Source: Reticulascus tulasneorum
Taxonomy: Eukaryota; Ascomycota; Sordariomycetes; Glomerellales; Reticulascaceae
Assembly: GCA_001557505.1 (NCBI GenBank)
Contig: LSAX01000003.1
Coordinates: 2,666,001 to 2,730,000, forward strand
Direction: 5' to 3'
DNA: 64,000 nucleotides
Part shown: positions 44,001 through 54,014 of the stretch, piece after piece
How positions within the stretch are numbered: position 1 is the first letter of the stretch
Layout: the number at the start of each line of letters is the position of its first letter
Translations under genes and position numbers: made by a program
Notes under the pieces: model-generated
What the model was told of the DNA's origin: nothing
Database searches by the model: none
The model's input: only the letters and a program-made list of their open reading frames with translations

Positions 44001-44570
44001 GAGAACGCACCTCGGCCTCCTTCTGTAAGTAGAAGGCATTGACCTTTTCCAGTTCTCGTTCCTGTTCAGGGGTGAGCAACTCTAAGGGAATATTCATTGC
44101 TACGAAGCCATGGCTATAAACTTACGAGTTGGAAGAAGAAGGTTGCTTTGTTGGCCTGAAGAGCGGCCTGGGAGTCTACAAAAGTTGCCGAGCGGTGAAG
44201 CTCATTTTGCGCACTTAAGGTCGGGGTGGCTGACAGCTTCTTGATCAACTAGACAATAGAGTGTCAGTGGTACATTCCTTGTTACTCTTTCGCCACCCGG
44301 CCTTGGTTCAGTGCCATCCGGTAGTAAATGGGGGTTGGTATAGACTAGGTACAGCAATAGTCTTTGCTTTTTGGTGCTCATTCTGCATCGGATGGCAAAA
44401 TGAGACCGGGTGAAAAGGAGGGACGTACCTTTTTCAGAGCCTTGTAGTTGACGAAGCTGGCAGCATATTCCGGGACTTCAAGCTGCCGCTTTTGAATCTG
44501 CTTGCCAAACTTCCTATAGAAGGTTTAGCCCCGGGGAGACTTTGCTTAAGATCCTTGGGTGAGCTCACAT
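41060..44570 (-). CDS. nuc-2: NUC-2/PHO81-type phosphate-sensing regulator
   Basis: Seven exons on the minus strand: 44570-44569, 44513-44429, 44248-44126, 44061-44011, 43956-43149, 43091-41299 and 41245-41060 (1015 residues). An N-terminal SPX domain (MKFGKQIQKRQLEVPEYAAS, then FVNYKALKK; KATFFFQLERELEKVNAFYL; FSKILKKWDK) covers about 1-175. Ankyrin repeats span about 215-520 (GRVPLHYASMHGRLHMLESL, YGWTPLVHAASEGNVPCLQA). The C-terminus carries a divergent glycerophosphodiester phosphodiesterase-like domain (PNFPVFLCNDLGRQ, LVPALVGSIKSHGLALVT style). This is the Pho81/NUC-2 plan. Such proteins bind inositol pyrophosphates through SPX and inhibit the Pho80-Pho85-type kinase under phosphate limitation. 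The start codon is split: A and T are exon 1, and G comes from exon 2 after a 55-nt intron. Confidence 0.92.
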
Positions 44571-44584
44571 AGTGGGCGGGCGCC

Positions 44585-44622
44585 CGTAGGTCGACGGCAC
44601 GCACGTAGGTCGACGGCACGCA
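44585..44622. repeat. 19-bp perfect tandem duplication in nuc-2 leader
   Basis: Two identical copies of CGTAGGTCGACGGCACGCA, 15-52 bp upstream of the nuc-2 start codon, so probably transcribed in the 5' UTR. Confidence 0.9.
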
Positions 44623-44839
44623 CGAACAACAGGGCAAGTATCAGCGCTGGAGGTCGGCCTTCCTGAATGGACAGACGCGGTATGGGGTATGCAAGTGGTC
44701 GTAGTAAGATTGAATGGTCTAGGAATCCGGCGGGATGTATGTTAGCAAGGGCGATGAGTGGATGGCGTATTCATGTAAGAGTGACGTCGTAAGTCAACAA
44801 CAGCGTCTTGGGAACATGAAGACAACGACTTTGAGGCAG

Positions 44840-44848
44840 CACGTGGGG
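44840..44848. promoter_or_regulatory. CACGTGGGG, candidate Pho4/NUC-1 box
   Basis: CACGTG with GGG on one side is the high-affinity type of site for Pho4-class bHLH factors. It lies 270 bp upstream of the nuc-2 start. The match is seen; binding and function are inference. Confidence 0.45.
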
Positions 44849-46963
44849 TGTTCAGGTGGCCGAGATTGTTTGGTGTGAGGGGGAGGGGATTCAGCTCCCG
44901 AGGGCTCGGTATATCTCTTCTAGATGTGGCTCAAAGTGCAGCGATGACCACGGCGATGTAGACGGGTGCTGGCTGTGGCGAGAGGTTTGATGCGTCAGCT
45001 CTGTATCATGTCAGGACGAAAGTCCCAGTGTAAAAACAGGTAAGGCTACCCGTCCGCTGCTATTAAGCTAGCAGATGGCTGTGACAAGCCCGATGTTGAA
45101 GGCTCGAAGAGGAGATGTGCGAAGAGTGCTGAGCAGAGACTAATGTATGGAGCATGACATGACACACGAATCTAGTGTGTGGGGGTCAGGTTAAAGCCAT
45201 CACTGGGCGGCTCCGAGAGACAGGACATGGTAGATAGCAGGGCATGGACGAGGAAAGGACACTTGGAGATTGGGCATGAGCATAGTTGGGTTGTGTTGGT
45301 AAGAGAAATACAAGCAGCAGGATAGGTGGGGGAAGCAGAGAACATGCATACTCTTTGATCTGGATTAGGTATCGTCGATGCTATTAACTGGCGCCTTGCA
45401 GGTTATATGATGCATAGTACAAGGCATGCAGTATCGTCAAAGGGCCGGGCCAGAGAAAGAAAACTGCTATGCCTGGCTCTGGCTCTGGATCTGATTTCTG
45501 TTAGCGATCCTGATTAGAGTGAGTGAGGGAATGGGATGTGAGAGCGGAGCAATGTCCGGTGGGCTTGGTGACGACTCAAACTCACCGATGTATCGACAGA
45601 TGATACGAAGGGGTTCTGAGCTACCTCGTCTTCGTCGTGTATCGTCCCAGATTCTGTGCCTCAAGACCTGTGAGAGAGAGGCCACGGACGATGGCTGGTC
45701 TTCAGATACTTGGGTTCGAGAATTGAGAAGGTGGCGGCGGCTACTAAAGCGGAACTGGGATGGCAGTCAAGACCGGAGGGCTGGCTGGGCTTGAGGTGCA
45801 CCTGTGGGCTCCGGTGGCAGCCCATGGGCCAACCAACCCGCCTGAGAGGTACACATGTCGGTAGCTAAGGTGCTTTTTAGAGACCATTAGAGACTTTGTA
45901 GGTACCCGACCACCCCTGCTAGCGGGCTGGATGCGGGGCAGGAAAGTACCCCCAAAGAGCTGGCCCCTACGGCTTCATATCCAAACATGGACACCGAATC
46001 TGTACCTATCGTCTGCACGCCACTGCTAACGTCTATTTGGCGCTGCGATTCCCTTTAATTTCTCAATTGTGCGAAGGAGGAGCGGCGGTTCTCAGGAGAA
46101 CTAAAAAAAAACTTGCCCAAGATTTTGTTCCGATTTCGGGTTGACCTGGAACAGACCCCTCGGTGCATCTCAGCATTTACACTTGAGGGACGCATGTGGC
46201 GGTGCTATTCTTGAACCCTTGGACTTTGACTACCAGAGCTTAGCCCGGCTCATCTAGAAATCGCCCTTCCACATTAGCCATGGCGGTCCAATAGCTGCTC
46301 AACATCGAACCACGTTTTCCCTCTACATCCCAAGAGCAAGGCTGAGAAGTCACCAGCGTCGTCTGATAGCGCCGAAAATTCCTTCAGGAGGGCTTTAATC
46401 GTTTCCCTTACAAGCTGGCTAGTGTCACACACACCAAAAAAAGCAATTAAATGCGGGGCAGCCAGGACATGAGGGGCACAGAGCTACTGTGTAGGTACCT
46501 ACTACGTATGATGCACTTCGTGAAAGCTTCCATCGTCCCGATCGCGGGGCAAGCTCATTCGCAGCGTCCACAGTCATCATGTTTCGAAACGTCACGCTAC
46601 CCTCTTCGTATATCGTGAGTCAGTAACGTACCTTCCGACTGGATCTACGGCTTGGCGGGTTCTTACGCTGCAATTACGTCACAAAGCTCAAGCTGCCTTC
46701 GCTTCCCGACGGAACTCACATGCCTTACGCTGGAGAATGGTAGATTCACGACCTAGTGGCTACCTATAGCATCAAATGAAAGATTGGTGTGGAAATCATG
46801 ACAAGCCAAGAACTCGGAAAGTGCCCGAGGAAGCCAGGCTTCATAATCAAATTGCCATGACGCCTTGTGCTAAGTGCCTCAAAAAGGATATAGATTGCAG
46901 AAAAAGCATGGACCGCCTCCTGCGAAACTTGCAACTACATAGATACCACCTGAGCTGGCACCT

Positions 46964-48432
46964 CTAGTCCTTCTTAGCACTTGCATCGACCGTTGCTGTC
47001 TCTTTCTTGGAGTCCACAAGGCTGTCGGCCATGGCTTCTGCGGCTGCTTGCTTCAGCCTTTCGTTGTCGTCCAACTTGATTTCCTTCGTCCCCGTCTTGT
47101 CCTTGGCCTCCTTCTCGTCTTCGCTGTCTCCTAGACTGAATGGGTCGTTGTCCGTGATAGGGCTGGGCTCGACGGTCGATAGAGGCTGCCATTTGCTTGG
47201 CTTGGCTCGGGACGTTGCGGCTCCGTCCTGCGGTGCAAGTCTCGGTGACGATCCATATACATCAATCTCGTCGGCCGCATCCCTGAATGCAACCTTTCTG
47301 CCATCAGACGGCTTGGGCGACTTGGATGGTGGCGGTGGCTTAAAGAGGTCCGGGTTCGGTAATGGTTTGTTGTCACGCCTTGGGGCTTTTGCAACTGTTA
47401 GCTACATTAAAGAATCAGGGGTTGGCAGCGAGGTCAACTTACTGCCGTCCGCGTTGAACTTCATCCCTGCGAAATCATCACTCAGCACTTCGGGGTCGGC
47501 ATCGTAGCGCTCGTAATCCCCGCTTCGCCGGCTCGACTCTCCGGCGCCTCGCCCCGGATAGGGTCCCGCCTTCTGTCGCTGAGTTCCGTCCTCCTCATCG
47601 ATGAACTCCTCGTCAAACTTCTTCTTCAGACCCGTGATCCATTCGTTGACTTTGCCTTGCGTCTCGAAGAAGCCCTGCTTCAACCTCTCCTGAATCACTG
47701 GAAGATCATCATCGAAGAAGCTATGCTCTCGATCCTGGAGCTCATTAGGTTTGAGCCCAGTTTGCTCCCGGGGCCGCGGTCGCGGTCGCCCGTCTCCTTG
47801 GCCACGGTTTGTAGTTCTCGCTTCGTAGGAGCCGACGTTCTCGTAATGCTCAGCAAGTTGTCGTGCGAGCAGTTCGTCTGCCTCGAGCTGAGTGAGTTGG
47901 GCTGTGACGGCGGGTCGTGGTGGCTGCGGAGGAGGAACCTCCTCGGGTTCGTGTTGCACTGCATCGGGGTCCGTCATTTCTATCGAGATGGGTTAGCTGC
48001 AAGGCGTCAAGAGCGCACGTCACTACGTACCCAGCAGGGCATTAAAAGCTGGGTCGATGCGCCCGCCGCTGGCGGAGAGCACAGCCTTGATAATCGTCAT
48101 GTCGATGCTTGGGAAAGCTTCCTTTAGTATGGCCTCATTCTTTTGCTGTTCTGTGAGAGGCCGAGGGGGTTTCGCCGGAGGCGCTTCCTCGCCGACTGGT
48201 GGTATGATAGTCGCTGGGGCATTATGGGTGCTCTCCCCTCCGCCGAGAAGACCTGATTCTTGCACGTCGTCGTCGTCCATCTCTAATGGGCGAGCTGTAG
48301 TGGGCGATTCTGGATCGCTGAGAGCCGTAGCCTTTGTCTATGTGCGGAACGGTCAGAGGTTAGTGACATCGAGCTTGCATGAAGTTGGATGTTTTAGACG
48401 AGATAGCATACAGTTTCGGCTGGTGCAGACAT
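46964..48432 (-). CDS. CUE5: CUE-domain protein, CUE5-like ubiquitin receptor
   Basis: Four exons on the minus strand: 48432-48412, 48337-48031, 47979-47443 and 47394-46964 (431 residues). The CUE domain is residues 74-110: NEAILKEAFPSIDMTIIKAV, then SGGRIDPAFNALLE, with the invariant Pro and di-Leu. A coiled, acidic middle follows (LTQLEADELLARQLAEHYEN, QERLKQGFFETQGKVNEWIT). The C-terminal third is disordered and holds KWQPLSTVEPSPI; WQPL at 357-360 is a candidate Atg8-interacting motif. Yeast Cue5 links ubiquitinated aggregates to Atg8 for autophagy, and the domain order here fits. The last exon is set by the phase-1 join A+TT to AKAPRRDN, and it runs to a TAG at 46964. Confidence 0.88.
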
Positions 48433-49038
48433 AATGGCCGTGTGTTGTAAACAGATACCAAGGGATATTCGCAAACCGTCCGGGAATACGACGAAATGAT
48501 TCAAGTAATGGAATGGGGTTGTTCAAATAAGCATGCGACGTGTTTAGAGCTCTGGAAATTGCTTGTGATTGCAAGGCAGGAGGGGTTCAAGATGGTCTGG
48601 GGTACGAAGCTGATGACGCCGCATTCCAGGTGACAGCGGACGCCACACTAAGATTTGCCACGAAGTGTCGTCAGGCAGCGAAAAGAACCCTGCTGAGCTG
48701 CCAGCAACTGGTACCGGGCACCTGCCAGCTGCCCTTTTCTCGCAACATTCTCAATCATCAAACAGCAGGACGACAAATTCGATGTCAGTCACTTTTACGA
48801 GAGACCCGACAACGACGCCTTTGCAAATTCTGATCGATGTTGCATAAAGCTCCCTAGTCTTCTCGCCCAGTGACAGTCTAAATGTGTCAAGGGCCACTTG
48901 ATGTCCAGCTATACTAATCATCCTCATCGTCAATGGACATGATAGAGTCCCCTCTAGTCTGCCATCCTCAGCCCAGTCTTTGGTGAAGCCCCCGACTTTT
49001 GAGTTTTTTCAATCCTTTAAACAAACTCGGATCGAATA
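48433..49038. other. Divergent promoter region
   Basis: About 600 bp between the CUE5-like and helicase start codons. No coding signal. Confidence 0.5.
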
Positions 49039-51133
49039 ATGGCCGACTTTGATCTGGACTCATCCTTTATTCCGGCGTTGCACAAGCCAGCTGTCCTTCT
49101 GCCAATTGCAAAGCACCGAGAGAGTCTTCTTTATGTTATCGAGACCACGCCGGTGACCATCGTGGTTGGGCAGACAGGATCGGGAAAGACAACTCAAATA
49201 CCGCAATTCTTGGAAGCAGCAGGATGGTGCTCAGATGGGAAGATAGTCGGCATTACTCAGGTATGTCACATCCACCACAACCCCGAAAACTAGCCATACT
49301 ACTTATACTGATGGCCATAATCTGTAGCCCCGTCGTGTAGCTGCGACGACCGTGGCAATTCGAGTCGCGGAAGAGATGGGTTGTGAGATTGGCAAAGAAG
49401 TAGGCTACTCTATTCGCTTCGAAGATGTTACATCTGCGGCTACGCGCATCAAGTTTCTCACAGATGGACTTCTCATTCGAGAAGCTCTGGTCGACCCTCT
49501 GTTATCCCGTTACTCGGTCATCATGGTAGATGAGGCTCATGAACGGTCAATCAGTACGGACATTCTCCTCGGACTCTTAAAGAAGATCATGAAGAAGCGG
49601 CCCGAGCTCCGGATAATTGTCAGCAGTGCAACCATCCAAGCCGAAGAGTTCCTAAACTTCTTCACGTCTCATTCGAAAGAGGATGCTTCAGCCGAAGATG
49701 GCAGCAAGTCTACAATCATCATTAGTCTCGAGGGAAGAACACACCCCGTCGACCTTCTCTACCTTGATAATCCGACAGAAGATTACGTGGAAAAAGCCAT
49801 ATCCACGGTCTTCGACATCCACGAGAGCGAAGCCCAAGGAGACATCTTGGTCTTCCTCACCGGGCGTGAGGAGATTGACTTCGCCATCCAAGCAGTTTCC
49901 GAACGCATGGTGCAGCTCCCGCCGGGGACACAGACTCTTCAGCCTCTACCACTGTACGCAGGACTGTCATCAGAACAACAGCTGTACGTGTTTGACAAAA
50001 CCCCCGAAAACCTGAGGAAAGTCGTCTTCTCCACCAACATAGCTGAAGCGTCTATCACAATAGACGGTATTGTCTTTGTCATCGACTGCGGCTTTGTGAA
50101 ACTAAGAGCTTACAACCCCAAAACTGGGATTGAAACTCTGACATCAACGGGCATCTCAAAGGCCTCGGCAGCGCAGCGTGCTGGGCGCGCTGGTCGCACG
50201 AAGCCCGGGAAGTGTTTCAGGCTTTACACAGAGGAATCGTTCCAGGAATTGGCGGAAGTGAATGTTCCTGAGCTACAACGGTCTAATCTCGCCCCGTTCA
50301 TCCTACAGTTGAAGGCACTCGGTATCGATAATGTTCTACGGTTTGACTATCTGAGTCCGCCTCCGGCAGAACTGATGGCCAGAGCCCTGGAGTTGTTATA
50401 CTCGCTTGGTGCGCTTGATGATTACGCTAAACTTACGAGGCCTCTTGGATACAGGATGGCCGAACTGGCAGTGGAGCCCATGATGGCCAAGACATTACTG
50501 ACTGCAAAGTCTTTCGACTGCTTGAGCGAGATACTCACCATTGCTGCCATGACGAGCCTGGCTGGCAATGTTTGGTTCCATCACGATGGCGAGAAAAAGA
50601 AGATGGAAAGCTCAAGAAGGAAATTCGCAGCAGAAGAAGGAGACCATCTGACGTTGCTGAACGCATACCAGGCGTTCGTAACGAAGGGTAAGAAAGAATC
50701 CAAGTTCTGCCATGACAACAACCTCAACTTCAAGTCCATGAGCCGGGCGGTCAGCATCCGAAACCAGCTGAAGAGATACATTGAACGATTTGGGATCTCC
50801 GTGGACGAATCACTGACGCCGGCATCGGCAAAACAAGACACGTCCAAGAAAGCAGAACAAGTCCGAAGATGCCTTACAAGTGGCTACTTTGCCCACGCGG
50901 CGAAGATGCAGCCGGACGGGACATTTCGGACCGTATCAGGCGGCACGGTGCTCTACGCACATCCCACATCGTTGATGTTCAACCGCAAGGCGGACTGGGT
51001 CATTTTCCATGAGGTCATGGAGACGGGAAGCAAGGTATACATCCGGGATGTCAGCAAGATTGAGAAGGACTGGCTGCTCGAATATGCACCAGAGTTCTAC
51101 CAGGTCACGAAGCCTTCAGACGCGCGGGGCTGA
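49039..51133 (+). CDS. DHX35: DEAH-box RNA helicase, DHX35-like
   Basis: Two exons, 49039-49260 and 49328-51133, phase 0 (675 residues). Helicase motifs are all visible: I at residue 44 (GQTGSGKTTQIPQFLEAAGW), Ia (PRRVAATTVAIRVAEEMG), II DEAH at 142-145, III SAT, IV (ILVFLTGREEI), V (VFSTNIAEASITIDGI) and VI (QRAGRAGRTKPGKCFRLYTE). The ratchet/HA2 (LGALDDYAKLTRPLGYRMAE) and OB-fold (SGYFAHAAKMQPDGTFRTVS) regions follow, as in the Prp22/DHX group. The N-terminus is very short, as in DHX35, and the length is close to the human protein's ~700 residues. DHX35 is found in spliceosomal complexes; the exact step is not known to me. Confidence 0.92.
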
Positions 51134-54014
51134 AATTGAAACTTGGAGCAGATGGGGCGGGAAGCTGCAGATGGGACGAGGCGAAATGAGGGACGGATCG
51201 TTGGCCAGGGCTGGAATGTTTCTGGAAGGGTGCCTGGCTTCGAGACGGGATATCATCCGTGATTACAAGTTTGGAGGCTCATTTCGGTCCCGCGAACACT
51301 GCCTCCATTCGTGTCTCTTTCCCCCCTCTCGACCAAGGGGCATCCTCAGGTACATATTAAATGACATCACGGCCAGTCGAGGGAATTTCATAACTTGGAT
51401 TTTCCCGTGATGACTTCGGCGTGGCGTGACCGGGGGGGGCCAGAGCAGTTACACAACTTTGTGAAGGGAAGTCGAATGCTGATTGGCCATAATGGCAAGA
51501 TCCGAAATGGGAATGATTCGGGCCAACCGGCGAATGAGAGGGGTGGATGAGCTGTCCACATTCAAAGCATAATTTGGCGATTCTCCTGGTGAGAATGAGT
51601 GGAATGGGGTCTCGCTCGTCGACCCGACTCTGAACTCGCGGCAGGGGGGCTTTTTGTTCCTTGCTTTCCTTCGCAGCATCTTGTTTATTTAAGATGACAT
51701 TTTCATTGCCGGGACTCGGGCTCATCAGTCGAAATGATCCTGCAAACGTTTTTTATTTATTTATTTATATAGTGTCGCCGATGCAGGTGAGAGGCGCCTC
51801 TAGCCCGAAATAGGAGGTCCGAGGCAAGTGTCCTCACGCCATCGTCTAGTGTGCCCATATAGTGCGTCGTGCGCTACGATGACCCTTGAAATGCAGAAGC
51901 AATGTGCTGTGGAAGTAATAAAACGTTCGAGGTTGGTAGAAGGGAGGGGGGTCAGGATTGGTCTCGGCGGCGCCCCAGAACAATTGAGTGATGATCGGCG
52001 GCAGGCTCCGCGCCTGTTGCACAAAACTTGTTCTCGCTAATTACCTTACTTATCTTGCACACACACACGTCTGTGTATGTAATCCGTCCAGACGCAGGCA
52101 GGGTGTGATTGGGGAGCCCGGGGGAGCAGAGTAGCGCCGCCCCTGAGATGGGATGTTCCATTGTTATTATTAGTCATGTGCGCGGCCCCTCATCTCATCT
52201 CGGCAGACAGATCCTTTTCAATTGTTTTTTTCCCCCTTCCCTTTCCTTTTTAATTTGTGGAGGCGTTGTTGGGAGCAAGGACCTTTTTCGATTCAGAAAC
52301 CGCCGACCGATGTATCTTGGAAGACTAGGTTAGGTACTTCGGACGGACAGAGATTAGCGTTGAAAGGGGGCCGAGAACAGTGTGGACGCACCATCTTTAT
52401 ACCACGCAGAGTCCGTCCATGGAATCATAATTAGGTAGTGCCTGGCCCTCTATGGCTGGGCCGTTGTCACACACGTACTACAAAATATGTATGTACATCG
52501 CAGGATCATAATACGTGCAGACTTAGGTAATCTGTGCTCTGACCTGCAAGAAGAGGTTCTCTCTCTTCCTCTGTGTGTCTCCCTTTCCCCTTCACCGAGG
52601 GACAGAGCGCAGAGAGTCACCTACCTAAGGGATTCAACTTAGGCTTTGTCACACATTGGGTGAAAGCACAACTTCAGTTCGGATGACATGAGCACCTAAT
52701 GTTGGACGAATTAAAGCGCAAAATACAGTACCTACCTGAGGTATTGGATGGGTCGCTTGTCTCTGAACTGCGCCTATCACCCGCTGCGTTGGGGCGCGTT
52801 CCTGCATATGATCCCTGTAGCGCTCCTGGAAGTCCCTTGTAGATCCCTGCATTCGTCGATGCTAGTGCATGTCCACTGCGTCAACTGTGTCCACCATTGG
52901 TGCTCATTGGTGTCGTCGACCACCCCCAGGTGACGCTTGCTGCATCCCTACTGGCTGCACGCCGGCCAAAACAGTTTGAATTGGCCAGGCCCCGAAGGTC
53001 TCGGTCGATTGGAATCCGCCCTGAGCCATGAGCTGTAATGAACGTGTGTACAGTACGTACACTACGTACCTAGTACGTGTGAACAAGGCAGCTTGCTTGT
53101 GTCGGGTGTCTTTGTCTGGCCCTTTCTTCACTGAGAGCTGGGTGGAGCGGGCAATTGAATCTGGCATCCCCCCCCCCAAGCAAGTTCATTTGGCGAAATT
53201 AAATTTCATTCGCCTGTTTCCACCGACTGGCTCCAACCCTTGTCTAATTGTGGCAGCCTCCTCTCTCTCCCTCCCCCCCGGAACTCACACACACCACCCC
53301 CCCCCCTTCATCCCAATTTCCTCCATTCGCCGGTGAGGAAGAAAGAAGAGGCAGAGAGACAGGATAGTACCAGACAAGCTTGGCAGCACCCGCGAAGCCC
53401 TGTTGGTTCCACCCCCCGAAACCACGTCTCTCGTCCCGAGCACCCCCAAAACGGTCTATCCTCTCTCTTACAGTCCTCTCACTTCCTGCCTGCTTGTTTG
53501 TTTGTCTGTCCGTCCATCGTCACTCTTTTTCGATTGTCGACAAAAAGCGTCTTCTCCAAGCTGCCTGCCAGTCGGGCGCGTCATTCTTTTGGGTTGTTTA
53601 TGTGTGTGTGTTCTTATCCCTAGTCAAACTCCAGTCACTCCTTCTCGAGAATCCCGCTTCGGAAAGCGGCGCCGCTCCTTATTCAACCGTTTTGGCACAC
53701 GGCATATCGTTCTGTTTCCAGAAGTTCGGAGGATTGCGTCGATCGACCGGTTATTCTTCACCTGCCGCTCCTTCAGCAGAATAAACGTCACGAGTCGGAC
53801 AGTTAGGAATTGTCGAATATAGGGTCATGATAGCAGTAATCGATATCAAATAAGGACGAGCTACTTCCGGCGGACCCCTTCAAGCCGCGAGCGACAGCAG
53901 GACCGGGAACCGACAGAGAAAGATTGAGGAGACGGAAGAGAAGAAGAAGGAAAGGAAAGAAGAAAAGGTCGGGTGACGACACAGGTCCCCACCGCAAAAC
54001 CAAAGCCGTTCGCG
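51134..54014. other. 2.9 kb gap with long pyrimidine-rich leader
   Basis: After the helicase comes unremarkable DNA with TACCTA and TACGTA motifs. From about 53240 the plus strand is rich in CCTC and CTCC tracts typical of a strong fungal promoter or 5' leader. Overlapping small open frames (for example 53403-53822) would be upstream frames if transcribed; none looks like a protein family. Confidence 0.5.

Larger units (their letters stand above)
44571..46963. other. 2.4 kb region between CUE5-like gene and nuc-2
   Basis: Holds the nuc-2 leader and promoter. Small open frames exist (for example 45519-45794), but none has recognisable features. Confidence 0.5.

Noticed and set aside
45519..45794. 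91-codon open frame upstream of nuc-2
   Set aside because: Arg/Trp-rich with no family features; sits in the leader or promoter region.
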